NCBI GenBank assembly: GCA_913056335.1
Contig: CAJXLX010000025.1
Coordinates: 1 to 34,503 of the forward strand
Reading direction: 5' to 3'
From: an uncultured Rhodothermaceae bacterium
Lineage (GTDB): Bacteria; Bacteroidota; Rhodothermia; Rhodothermales; Salinibacteraceae
Length of the DNA stretch: 34,503 nucleotides
Shown here: one piece after another, positions 25,999 through 33,699 of the stretch
How the letters are laid out: the number at the start of each line of letters is the position of its first letter
Position numbering within the stretch: position 1 is the first letter of the stretch
Notes under the pieces: model-generated
What the model saw: the letters and a program-made list of their open reading frames with translations, nothing else
Told to the model about the DNA's origin: nothing
Databases searched by the model: none
Position numbers and translations under genes: made by a program

Positions 25999-26442
25999 CT
26001 ACGACTGTTGCCGCTCCTGCTTCTTCTGCTCCTTCTTCGCCTTGATCGAGATCTCGGTGTGGGGCACCGCCTCCAGGCGTTCTTTGGCAATGGGCTTGCC
26101 CGTTACCTTGCAGATGCCGTACGTCCCATTTTTGATGCGCTCCAGCGCGCGGTCGAGGTAGCCGATGTACTTCTGCTGGCGCGCAATCATCAGATGCAGC
26201 TTCTCGCGCTCCATCGCATCGGTACCCGCGTCCGCCATGTGGAAGCTGTACGCGGTATTGTCGCCCGCCTGTTCTTTGGCGTCTTCAATCTGGTTGCGCA
26301 TCCGCTCCACATCATCCTTGGCTTTGCGGCGGCGCTCCAGGATCAGCTCTTTGAAGTGCTGTAGCTCCTCCTCCGAAAACGGAGTCTCGGACGCCTGGTC
26401 GGTAGTAGCAGAGTCGGAAGAAGACGTAGCGTCGTCAGCCAT
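25999..26442 (-). CDS. DksA/TraR family transcription factor, one-cysteine type
   Basis: A 147-aa protein with an acidic N-terminal tail (1-20), a helical coiled-coil region (about 24-105, ELILERRRKAKDDVERMRN, then EREKLHLMIARQQKYIGYLDRAL), and a C-terminal zinc-finger-like segment YGICKVTGKPIAKERLEAVP followed by a Lys-rich tail. Only one cysteine (Cys111) remains of the four-cysteine DksA finger, as is common in Bacteroidota homologues, so zinc binding is doubtful. DksA-type proteins act in the RNA-polymerase secondary channel; the coiled-coil tip here carries Asp/Glu residues. Located between ileS and lspA (88 and 77 bp gaps), probably in one transcript. Confidence 0.9.
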   Translation of the reverse strand: MADDATSSSDSATTDQASETPFSEEELQHFKELILERRRKAKDDVERMRNQIEDAKEQAGDNTAYSFHMADAGTDAMEREKLHLMIARQQKYIGYLDRALERIKNGTYGICKVTGKPIAKERLEAVPHTEISIKAKKEQKKQERQQS

Positions 26443-26530
26443 AGAAGTTAATCCATACGAGGAACGAAACAGTCTGGAGGCGGAGCGGCGACGCAGAACG
26501 ACAGCTGGTTTCGAGGCCCAGAGCCTCCTG

Positions 26531-29500
26531 CTACATCCGCGACACCCGCTGGATGCCTACGGTCAAGTGCTCGTCTCCAATCTCGAAAGTTTGGGTAGCC
26601 TCGCCCGTAGGCTGATTGGAAGGCTGCAACTCCAGGGCCAACGTCTCGTTCCGGATCCACTCGGCGTAGGCGTTCACTGCACTGCGGATGGGCGCGGAGC
26701 CGTCGTAGGTTACTACAATACGGTCGGTAACGTCGAACTCGGCATCTTTGCGCAGATTCTGAATGCGCTTGACGGATTCGCGAGCCAGTCCTTCAGTGCG
26801 CAGGTCGTCGGTGATCTGCGTGTCGAGCGCCACCGTCACGTCGCGGTGCTGCTCCACGAGCCAGCCTTCGATGCCTGCACTGGAGATCTCCAGGTCGTCG
26901 GGCCCCAGGCGTACGGTTTCGCCGTCTACGTTCAGTTCGATGTAGCCTTGGTCCAGGTAGCGCCCAATGGCGTCGTCGTCGAGGGCGCGCACGGCCTTGT
27001 TCACCGGCTGCATGAGCGGACCCAACCGCGGACCCAGGCGGCTGAAGTTGGGCGTGGCCGAGCGCTCAACCACTTCGCTGGAGCCGTCGACGTACTCGAT
27101 GGTCTTTACGTTTACCTCGTCCAGAATGATGGCGCGCACCTGCTCCACCACGTCTTCGGAGACGCCGGTACCCGTGACCACCATGAGGCGGCCCAGCGGC
27201 TGCCGCACGTTGATTTCGGCTTCGTTGCGCAGCGATAGCACCACCGAGGAGATGGTGCGCGCCAGGCCCATGCGGTGCTCCAGCGCCTCGTCGTGGCGCG
27301 CATCGGTGCGCGCGGGGAAGTCTGCCAGATGCACCGAATCGCTCGCGGGTGTGGCGTCGCTCTCGTGCAGTGCCTGAAAGAGCCACTCGCCAAAGAAGGG
27401 CGCAATCGGACTCATCAGGCGCGACACGGCCTCCAGGCATTCGTACACCGTGTCGTAGGCGGCTTGTTTGTTGGAGGCCGACACCGCGTCGGTTGCCCCG
27501 TCATCGGCTCCGTTCTGCGACTGTTTCGAGGCCCAGAAGCGCCGCCGCGACCGCCGCAGATACCAGTTCGACAGGTCGTCTACGAACTGCTCCACCGCCC
27601 GCGCGGCGTTGGTCGGATGATACGCGTCCAGCTCGTCGGTAACGGTCGTGATCGTCGTTTGCAGGCGGCTGATGATCCACTGGTCGAGCTCAGGACGCTC
27701 ATCCACCGGCACCGGCTCTCCGGTGTACGTGTAGCCGTCGATGTTGGCGTAGGTGGCAAAGAAGCTGTAGACGTTTTCGAGCGTGCCAAAGAACTTGCGG
27801 CGCAGATCGCGCAGGCCGCGCTTCGAGAAGCGGATGTTCTCCCACGGCGGCGTGTTGCTCATCATGTACCAGCGCACCACGTCGGCCCCGAACTCGTCGA
27901 TCACCTCGAACGGCTCCAGCGTGTTGCCCTTCGACTTCGACATCTTGTTGCCGTTGTCATCGAGCACGAGGCCGTTCACCACGACATTCTCGTACGCCAC
28001 CCCGTCCATGATGAGCGTGGCCAGCGCATGCAGCGTGTAGAACCAGCCCCGCGTCTGGTCCACACCCTCGGCGATGAAGTCCGCAGGAAAGTTACGCTCG
28101 AACTGCTCTTTGTTCTCGAACGGATAGTGCCACTGCGCAAACGGCATGGCGCCCGAGTCGAACCACACGTCAATGAGATCGGGCACGCGGCGCATGGTGC
28201 CGCCCACATCGTCGGGGGCGGGCCAGGTGAGCTCGTCGACGAACGGGCGGTGCAGGTCGATGTCATCGTTATCGTCGGGCAGCTGGTCGCCGCACTTGGC
28301 GCGCAGTTCCTCGATCGAGCCGATGACTTCGACGTACTCGGGGTCTTCGTCGCTCTGCCAGATGGGCAGCGGCGTGCCCCAGTAGCGGCGACGGCTGAGC
28401 GCCCAGTCGATGTTGTTCTCCAGCCACTCGCCAAAGCGCCCCTCGCCCACACCCGGCGGCTGCCAGTTAATAGTCTTGTTGAGCTCCACCATCCGCTCTT
28501 TCACGGCGGTAGTCTCCACAAACCAGCTTTCCACCGGATAGCTCATGAGCGGCGTGCCCTTGCGCCAGTCGTGTGGATAGTTGTGCAGATAGGTTTCGTG
28601 CTTGTAGAGCAGCCCGCGCTTCTTCAGATCGGTTGTAATCGTCTTATCGGCATCCTTGAACCACTCGCCCTCGACCAGCGGCGCCTCGTCAGTAAAGTGA
28701 CCGTCGGCGTCGATGGGGTTTACAAGCGGGAGGTCGTGGGCCTGGGCCACGCCGTAATCCTCCTCGCCGTACGCGGGCGCCATGTGCACCACGCCGGTGC
28801 CTTCTTCCGTTGAGACGATGCCTGCAGGTACCACACGCCATGCCGCATCCGCCCCCAATTTGTCTTTGAAGTACGGAAACACCGGCTCGTAGGTCTGGCC
28901 CACCAGGGTGCTGCCTGGCATCGTGTCCAGAATCTCGTACGGCTCATCGCCCAGCACGGTATCCAGCAGCTCTTTGGCCATGATGAGCGTTTCCTGGCCC
29001 TGATGCGGGTCGTCGTGGGCTACGCGCACATAGGTCAGGTCGGGCCCCACCGCGAGCGCGGTGTTCGAGATGAGCGTCCACGGCGTGGTTGTCCAGGCCA
29101 GGAAGTAGGTGTCGTCTTCCCCATGCACCGGGAAGCGGATGTAGACGCTCGGGTCCTGGGTTTCCTCGTAGCCCAGGCTGACCTCGTGCGAGGAGAGCAC
29201 CGTGTGCGAGCCGGGGCTGTACCACTGAATCTTGTAGCCTTTGTAGAGCAGATCTTTTTCGTGAATCTGCTTGATGAGCCACCAGAGCGTTTCGATGTAG
29301 TCCGTCTCGAAGGTGACATACGGGTCGTCGAGATCAACCCAGTAGCCCATGCGGGTGGTGAGCTCGTCCCACAGGTCTTTGTATTCGAGCACGCTGTTGC
29401 GGCACGCGGCGTTGTACGCTTCGATGCCGTACTCCTCGATGTCGGCGCGGCTCTGCAGATCCAGGCGCTTCTCGATCTCAATTTCGACAGGCAGCCCGTG

Positions 29501-29764
29501 GGTATCCCATCCGGCTTTGCGAGCCACCTGAAAGCCCTGCATCGTCTTGTAACGGCAGAAGATATCCTTAATCGACCGCGCCATAACGTGGTGGATGCCG
29601 GGGCGTCCGTTGGCGGTAGGCGGCCCTTCGTAGAAGGTGTAGGCCGGGGCGCCCTCGCGCTCAGAGAGGGTGCGGTCGAACACGTTGTGCTCGGCCCACC
29701 AGTCGAGCAGGTCCTCTTCCATGTCGGGAAGCGAAAGGCGGTCGATGGGTGTGAAGTGACTCAT
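26531..29764 (-). CDS. ileS: Isoleucyl-tRNA synthetase, long (IleS2-like) form
   Basis: A 1077-aa class I synthetase charging tRNA-Ile. The HIGH-equivalent is GIHH (56-59) in GPPTANGRPGIHHV; the KMSKS loop is at 607-611. The catalytic entry AGWDTHGLPVEIEIEK and the editing (CP1) region with WTTTPWTLISN are clear, as is the anticodon-binding domain (NWYLRRSRRRFW). No C-terminal four-cysteine zinc finger is present, and the length exceeds the roughly 930-aa IleS1 form, so it resembles the eukaryote-like IleS2 group. That group is often less sensitive to mupirocin (family knowledge, not tested here). The frame is open to 30055, but ATG at 29764 gives the conserved start and leaves an 82-bp gap after the phosphorylase gene containing a strong hairpin. 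Confidence 0.97.
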   Translation of the reverse strand: MSHFTPIDRLSLPDMEEDLLDWWAEHNVFDRTLSEREGAPAYTFYEGPPTANGRPGIHHVMARSIKDIFCRYKTMQGFQVARKAGWDTHGLPVEIEIEKRLDLQSRADIEEYGIEAYNAACRNSVLEYKDLWDELTTRMGYWVDLDDPYVTFETDYIETLWWLIKQIHEKDLLYKGYKIQWYSPGSHTVLSSHEVSLGYEETQDPSVYIRFPVHGEDDTYFLAWTTTPWTLISNTALAVGPDLTYVRVAHDDPHQGQETLIMAKELLDTVLGDEPYEILDTMPGSTLVGQTYEPVFPYFKDKLGADAAWRVVPAGIVSTEEGTGVVHMAPAYGEEDYGVAQAHDLPLVNPIDADGHFTDEAPLVEGEWFKDADKTITTDLKKRGLLYKHETYLHNYPHDWRKGTPLMSYPVESWFVETTAVKERMVELNKTINWQPPGVGEGRFGEWLENNIDWALSRRRYWGTPLPIWQSDEDPEYVEVIGSIEELRAKCGDQLPDDNDDIDLHRPFVDELTWPAPDDVGGTMRRVPDLIDVWFDSGAMPFAQWHYPFENKEQFERNFPADFIAEGVDQTRGWFYTLHALATLIMDGVAYENVVVNGLVLDDNGNKMSKSKGNTLEPFEVIDEFGADVVRWYMMSNTPPWENIRFSKRGLRDLRRKFFGTLENVYSFFATYANIDGYTYTGEPVPVDERPELDQWIISRLQTTITTVTDELDAYHPTNAARAVEQFVDDLSNWYLRRSRRRFWASKQSQNGADDGATDAVSASNKQAAYDTVYECLEAVSRLMSPIAPFFGEWLFQALHESDATPASDSVHLADFPARTDARHDEALEHRMGLARTISSVVLSLRNEAEINVRQPLGRLMVVTGTGVSEDVVEQVRAIILDEVNVKTIEYVDGSSEVVERSATPNFSRLGPRLGPLMQPVNKAVRALDDDAIGRYLDQGYIELNVDGETVRLGPDDLEISSAGIEGWLVEQHRDVTVALDTQITDDLRTEGLARESVKRIQNLRKDAEFDVTDRIVVTYDGSAPIRSAVNAYAEWIRNETLALELQPSNQPTGEATQTFEIGDEHLTVGIQRVSRM

Positions 29765-29797
29765 GAAATCAGCAGACAATCCAAACAGAACGAACAG

Positions 29798-29837
29798 GGC
29801 GGCGTCCAGCACCATGGTGTCTGGACGTGAGGCCGCC
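29798..29837 (-). terminator. Strong hairpin between the phosphorylase homologue and ileS
   Basis: Arms GGCGGC/GCCGCC (29798-29803, 29832-29837) and GTCCAG/CTGGAC (29804-29809, 29821-29826) can pair with a 5-base bulge, and the loop CACCATGGTG is itself palindromic. It lies 10 bp past the phosphorylase stop codon and 33 bp before the ileS start. The following minus-strand sequence is T-rich but interrupted (CTGTTCGTTCTGTTTGG), so it may be a partial terminator or an ileS leader structure. It has no recognisable T-box sequence. Confidence 0.5.
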
Positions 29838-29846
29838 GGAATCAGC

Positions 29847-30686
29847 TTACAGGGTGGGCAGCAGTTGTGCCAGCACGCGGGCCAGGCGCCTACGTCCCGT
29901 CTCCGCCGCTGTGGCAACGTCACTCGGCGCGGTGGGCTGCATGGTATCGGCGAAGCAGGCGTCGGTGATGACAGCGGCTCCCAGCACGCGCAGCCCCATG
30001 TGGCGTGCTGCGATAATTTCGGAGATGAGTCCGGTGCCCACTGCATCCGCCCCAATATGCTGCATGAACCGGTACTCGGCTTTTGTTTGCAGGTTGGGCC
30101 CTGGCACGCCCAGGTAGATGCCGTCGTGCAGGCGCGTTTCAGCGCGGGTGGCGGCCTCGTGGGCGGCGGTGCGCAGGTCGGCGTTGTAGGGCGCGCTCAT
30201 GTCGGGAAAGCGCGGCCCCCACGCATCCACATTGGGCCCTTCAAGCGGATTTGCGCCCTGCAGGTTGATGTGGTCGCTCAGCAGCATCACATCGCCGGGC
30301 GCGTAGTGCGGATTTACGCCGCCCGCAGTGGTTGCCCCAATCAGCAGGTCAATGCCCAGCGCCCCCATAATGCGGACCGGCAGTGCCACCTCACGCGCTG
30401 AGAGGCCATCGTACAGATGCAGCGGCTCGGGCACCGCCAGCACGCTGTGGCCATGTAGCGTACCGGTTACGAACGCACGGTCGGGTCCGCTCTCGGCGGT
30501 GGGCACGTGCGGGACCTCGGCAAACGGCACCGTGGTCGTTTCCGAAAGGGCATCAGCAAGCAACGCTGTTCCGGCCCCAGTGAGCAGCCCAATGTGCGGT
30601 ATGTCGGGTAGCGTAGTCCGCAGTACATCGGCTGCTGCGTTAACGTGGGCAAGGCGGGTGTCAGGCGCAAGAACAGAATCTGCCAT
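29847..30686 (-). CDS. Divergent purine nucleoside phosphorylase homologue
   Basis: A 279-aa protein of the trimeric PNP/MTAP family. Family landmarks: LLTGAGTALLAD (34-45), the segment ending HLYDG (90-94), GATTAGGVNP (117-126), GDVMLLSDHINLQGANPLEG (131-150), GPNLQTKAEY (196-205) and VLGAAVITD (234-242). By alignment from memory to mammalian PNP, most ligand residues differ: phosphate Ser33 is Ala38, Arg84 is Pro88 and Ser220 is Gly219; base-binding Glu201 is Gln200 and Asn243 is Asp242; only His86 (His90) is kept. An Asp at the last position is typical of adenosine-type MTAP enzymes. Annotation as PNP would be by homology; substrate or even activity is open. ATG at 30686 is used. It follows divIVA, separated by an intrinsic terminator. 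Confidence 0.88.
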   Translation of the reverse strand: MADSVLAPDTRLAHVNAAADVLRTTLPDIPHIGLLTGAGTALLADALSETTTVPFAEVPHVPTAESGPDRAFVTGTLHGHSVLAVPEPLHLYDGLSAREVALPVRIMGALGIDLLIGATTAGGVNPHYAPGDVMLLSDHINLQGANPLEGPNVDAWGPRFPDMSAPYNADLRTAAHEAATRAETRLHDGIYLGVPGPNLQTKAEYRFMQHIGADAVGTGLISEIIAARHMGLRVLGAAVITDACFADTMQPTAPSDVATAAETGRRRLARVLAQLLPTL

Positions 30687-30730
30687 ACGTAGGGAGCCGT
30701 GGGTGAAAAGCCGTGGGTGAACAACCATGC

Positions 30731-30766
30731 AAAAAAGAGGGCAGCGCAATGGAGCGCGCCGCCCTC
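30731..30766 (-). terminator. Intrinsic terminator downstream of the divIVA gene
   Basis: On the minus strand GAGGGC (30766-30761) pairs with GCCCTC (30742-30737), with an inner GCGC/GCGC pairing, and the stem is followed at once by TTTTTT (30736-30731). It lies 60 bp after the DivIVA stop and 45 bp before the phosphorylase start, so it should end the DivIVA transcript and make the downstream cluster rely on its own promoter. Confidence 0.85.
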
Positions 30767-30825
30767 TCTATGCTTGCAAATACCGGCGAGACATGCAACT
30801 CGTACCGGGCGCCACGCCTGCCGAA

Positions 30826-32250
30826 TCAGTCCATGTCTTCAAGAATGCTCCAGATCTTTTCGATCTCTTCGGTCGAGGCCTCGTCTTCGTCGTCGACTGG
30901 CTTCGATTTTTTCTCTTTCGTGCTGCTTTTCTGTTTCGATTCGCGCTGCTGCACATCGCGCTTAATCGCCTCAAACTGCGACTCGCTGGGAGCGGCCTGG
31001 GATGATGTGCTGGTGTCGAGCGAGGTCGTGTCCGCAGGCTCTTGCGTACTCTGTGACGTCGTTGATGACTTCTTGCCGCCGGTTTTTTCTTCGAGGACCG
31101 GGAAGAGCGAACGCATGGCGCGCTCCAGGTCGTCATCTTCGTCGTCGTCATCCTGGTCAACATCGACAGGAGCCGGAGCTTCAAACTCTTCGGTGGCGTC
31201 CTCCGGCTGCTCTTCGCCGCCCTCAAACATCGAGGCGAAGTCTGTGGTGGCCGGCTCGTCGGGTTCGCTCTGCGCTGCTTCGCTTTCTTCTGCCTCGCCA
31301 AGCAGATCCGAGAAGTCGAACTCGTCGGTTGCTTCTGGATCGTCAGCCGACTTGCCCGCGCTGGTAGATGCTGCTTGGTTAGCCGATGTGTCGGCCGTAT
31401 CATCGGGGGCGTCGCTTTTCGCACTGGCCTGGCCGCCGAGCATCTGGCCAACCTCTGCCATTACATCCTTCGCTGTTGACCCGCTCTTGGGCGCGTCGTC
31501 TTGCTCGCTGGCATCAGCCGCAGCCTTGCTGGACTCGGTTTCGCTGGATGAAGCGGTTTCGCTCGTGGTTTCGGCGGCAGCGGCCTCCTCTCCGACCCCG
31601 AGATCAGATGGGGTGGGCGTATCCGTGGTTTTGGATCCCGACGCTGGAGCACTGGATGGAGACTTCGATGCGTCGTCTTCCGTGGCCATGTCGCTGTCGA
31701 CCAAGGTGTCGAGCGTCCCCATCTCGGGCGGGGCCTCCTCAGGCGCGGCCTCCTCGGGTGGCGCCGTTGCTTGCGGGCGGGCCGGCGCCTCCTCGAAGCG
31801 GTCGCCCTCTTTGTATGCCGAGAGCATTTCGAGCTCCGACTTCAGGAAGGCACTCAGCCGCGAGGCAATGCGCTGCTGCCGCTGTTCCAGCGTGTGCACC
31901 TCTTGCTGGATGGCATTGCGCTCTTTTTCAGCCTCGGTGGTCATGCGCTCAGCTTTCGCCTCGGCCTTTGCCACAATGTTTTCGGCTTTGTCGCGCGCGT
32001 TGCTCAGATGCTGTTCGGCGTTCTCGCGCGTAGCCGAGAGCGCTTCTTGCAGCGCATCTTCGACCTTTTCAACGTGCGACATCTGCTGCTCCAGCTCTTC
32101 CGCGCGGCTCTTGGCGCGGCGCGCTTCGCTCTCCAGCTCTTCCCACTGGTCGGCGACCATTTCCAGGAAGCTTTCCACCTCCTCTACGCTGTATCCGCGC
32201 AGACTACGGTCGAAGTCTTGTTTTCGGATGTCAAGGGGTGTGAGCTTCAT
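30826..32250 (-). CDS. DivIVA domain-containing protein with long acidic C-terminal region
   Basis: A 474-aa cytoplasmic coiled-coil protein. The N terminus MKLTPLDIRKQDFDRSLRGY with VEEVESFLEMV is the DivIVA membrane-curvature motif. A long coiled coil (about 30-150, rich in Glu, Ala and Arg) follows. From about 160 to the end the chain is low-complexity and strongly acidic (Glu/Asp/Ser/Pro/Thr), with a DDDDEDDD run and a basic KQKSSTKEKKSK patch before the final EIEKIWSILEDMD helix. DivIVA proteins mark poles or division sites, or organise cell-wall growth; the exact role here is unknown. The frame is open to 32385, but ATG at 32250 starts the conserved motif. It ends with an intrinsic terminator. 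Family members are usually about 150-250 aa, so the tail is an extension. Confidence 0.9.
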   Translation of the reverse strand: MKLTPLDIRKQDFDRSLRGYSVEEVESFLEMVADQWEELESEARRAKSRAEELEQQMSHVEKVEDALQEALSATRENAEQHLSNARDKAENIVAKAEAKAERMTTEAEKERNAIQQEVHTLEQRQQRIASRLSAFLKSELEMLSAYKEGDRFEEAPARPQATAPPEEAAPEEAPPEMGTLDTLVDSDMATEDDASKSPSSAPASGSKTTDTPTPSDLGVGEEAAAAETTSETASSSETESSKAAADASEQDDAPKSGSTAKDVMAEVGQMLGGQASAKSDAPDDTADTSANQAASTSAGKSADDPEATDEFDFSDLLGEAEESEAAQSEPDEPATTDFASMFEGGEEQPEDATEEFEAPAPVDVDQDDDDEDDDLERAMRSLFPVLEEKTGGKKSSTTSQSTQEPADTTSLDTSTSSQAAPSESQFEAIKRDVQQRESKQKSSTKEKKSKPVDDEDEASTEEIEKIWSILEDMD

Positions 32251-32558
32251 ATGCTGAACTGTGGGTGTGGAAAAGACCGTGAGTACCGAAACGTCCGATC
32301 TTGCGGCCGTACCTGCTTCTGAAGGTGCATAGTTGTAGATGCAAAAGGCATGCGACGCATGCAGCAGCACGCTGGACGAAAGCACTCGTTGAATCAGAGG
32401 GGGGGTGCGTGATGCATGTTACACCGGTTTCACGATGGAGGGCCGCCTCTGTTTCGCTCATTCTACATACACGGTGCGCTCCATATGAATCTTGCCACCT
32501 CCCTGATACAGTACGGGCGCCCTTCGCATCCAAACGCCTTTTGGGGTGGCATTCGTTG
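32251..32558. other. 308-bp spacer between YggS and DivIVA genes
   Basis: No coding frame with recognisable features on either strand. A small CCAAA/TTTGG hairpin lies about 15 bp after the YggS stop (near 32530-32544), and GCATGC-type short palindromes occur near 32350-32365. It probably holds the promoter of the divIVA gene, but no clear hexamer pair was found. Confidence 0.4.
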
Positions 32559-33287
32559 CTACGACCGCGGCCCAAAGATCGCGCTCCCAATGCGCACCAT
32601 TGTGCTTCCCTCTTCAATTGCGACTTCAAAGTCGTTGCTCATGCCCATCGAAAGTTCTTCAAGCGCCACGTTGGGCGTGCTGCTTGTGTAGGTGCTGGCC
32701 AATGTACGCAGGTGGGCAAATTCGGAACGCACCGTTTCAGAATCGTCCACGAACGAGGCCATCCCCATCAGTCCGTCAATGTGGAGATGGTCGTACTGCG
32801 CGCACGTATCCAGAAAATCGTGAAGTTCGTCGGGTGGTAGGCCGTACTTCTGGTCGGCCCCGCTGATGTTCACCTGCACAAAGCATGGCAGCACGCGGTC
32901 GTTCTTCCCGGCCCGCTTGTTCAGCTCTTCGGCCAGGCGCGGGCTATCGAGCGCTTCGAACCGGTCGGCATGGCGGGCCACGAACTTGGCTTTGTTGGTT
33001 TGCAGATGCCCGATCATGTGCCAGCACACATCACCGCCTTTCCACTGGCCCGGACGCTTCTCTACACGGTCGCGCAGCGCGCGGGCTCGGTTCTCACCGA
33101 AGTGGGTGAGCCCTGCCGCCACGCCGGATTCGATTGCTTGCATGGGGAACGTCTTCGACACAGCCACAAGCGTAATCTCGTCGATCGACCGTCCGGCACG
33201 CTCGCAGGCTTGCGACATGCGCTCACGCACGTCATCGACACGGCGTTGCACCGCTTCAGGGGCCAGTTGGGTTTGGGTATCGGGCAT
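32559..33287 (-). CDS. YggS/PLPBP family pyridoxal-phosphate-binding protein
   Basis: A 242-aa cytoplasmic protein involved in pyridoxal 5'-phosphate homeostasis; family members bind PLP but have no known enzyme reaction. The PLP lysine is Lys45 in LVAVSKTFP. Other landmarks are HFGENRARAL, WHMIGHLQTNK, FVQVNISGADQKYGL, GLMGMASF, LSMGMSNDFEVAI and the C-terminal MVRIGSAIFGPR phosphate-binding loop. Length and motif order are normal for the family. It starts with ATG at 33287, 103 bp after the zinc-ribbon gene. YggS genes often sit next to divIVA/sepF-type genes in other bacteria, which agrees with this neighbourhood. Confidence 0.96.
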   Translation of the reverse strand: MPDTQTQLAPEAVQRRVDDVRERMSQACERAGRSIDEITLVAVSKTFPMQAIESGVAAGLTHFGENRARALRDRVEKRPGQWKGGDVCWHMIGHLQTNKAKFVARHADRFEALDSPRLAEELNKRAGKNDRVLPCFVQVNISGADQKYGLPPDELHDFLDTCAQYDHLHIDGLMGMASFVDDSETVRSEFAHLRTLASTYTSSTPNVALEELSMGMSNDFEVAIEEGSTMVRIGSAIFGPRS

Positions 33288-33390
33288 AAGAGGAACAGAG
33301 GGGAATCAGTGCAAAAAACGCGGCGGATTCAGGGGGATGCGTGGGTGCACGGGGGGGTCGGTGTCAATAGCACCTACCTGCATGCTGAAC

Positions 33391-33579
33391 TCATCGGTGG
33401 CCACTGGCCGGTTGTGCAGTGAACGCGACAATCTGTCCGTTCTGCACCGTCGCCCGAACCTGGATAGGCCGACAGCACACCCAGCAGTCAACAACGTACT
33501 CGTGCGTGCCCTGTACCGGATCGACCTGCTCGGTTAGTGTTTCCCAGCAATACGGACACGTAAAGGTGTGTTCGAGCAT
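33391..33579 (-). CDS. Small CPXCG-type cysteine-rich zinc-ribbon protein
   Basis: A 62-aa protein with two cysteine pairs: CPYCW (8-12) and DCWVCCRP (31-38), predicted to bind one zinc ion. It resembles the short 'CPXCG motif-containing' family, except that the residue after the first pair is Trp rather than Gly and the second knuckle has an extra cysteine. Function of the family is unknown. ATG at 33579 gives the usual N terminus with the first knuckle at residue 8. It lies between the permease and YggS genes, about 114 bp and 103 bp apart, and has an operator-like palindrome 17 bp upstream. Confidence 0.85.
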   Translation of the reverse strand: MLEHTFTCPYCWETLTEQVDPVQGTHEYVVDCWVCCRPIQVRATVQNGQIVAFTAQPASGHR

Positions 33580-33595
33580 AGCGGCACGTTGTTAT

Positions 33596-33609
33596 TGAAA
33601 GCGCTTTTG
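33596..33609. promoter_or_regulatory. LacI/CcpA-type operator-like site upstream of the zinc-ribbon gene
   Basis: TGAAAGCGCTTTTG matches 9 of 11 fixed positions of TGWAANCGNTNWCA and has the same AAGCGCTT core as the lacI operators. It lies 17 bp upstream of the ATG at 33579, where binding would interfere with transcription start. It may belong to another LacI-family regulator or be chance. Confidence 0.35.
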
Positions 33610-33663
33610 AATTGGGGAGCCCCAGCAAGGGGACACTACGCTTGGCATCTCCAGCGCACAAAT

Positions 33664-33699
33664 GCCTGATCGTGCAATCTGGAGCACTCCGTGTCAGGC
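33664..33699 (-). terminator. Possible hairpin terminator at the end of the permease gene
   Basis: GCCTGA (33699-33694 on the minus strand, overlapping the stop codon) can pair with TCAGGC (33669-33664), with an inner GGAG/CTCC hairpin. It is followed by ATTTGTG rather than a T-run, so it is a weak terminator candidate. Confidence 0.3.

Noticed and set aside
30713-32257. 514-codon serine-rich plus-strand frame
   Set aside because: Antisense to the acidic DivIVA tail; Asp/Glu/Ser codons read backwards give Ser/Val-rich runs.
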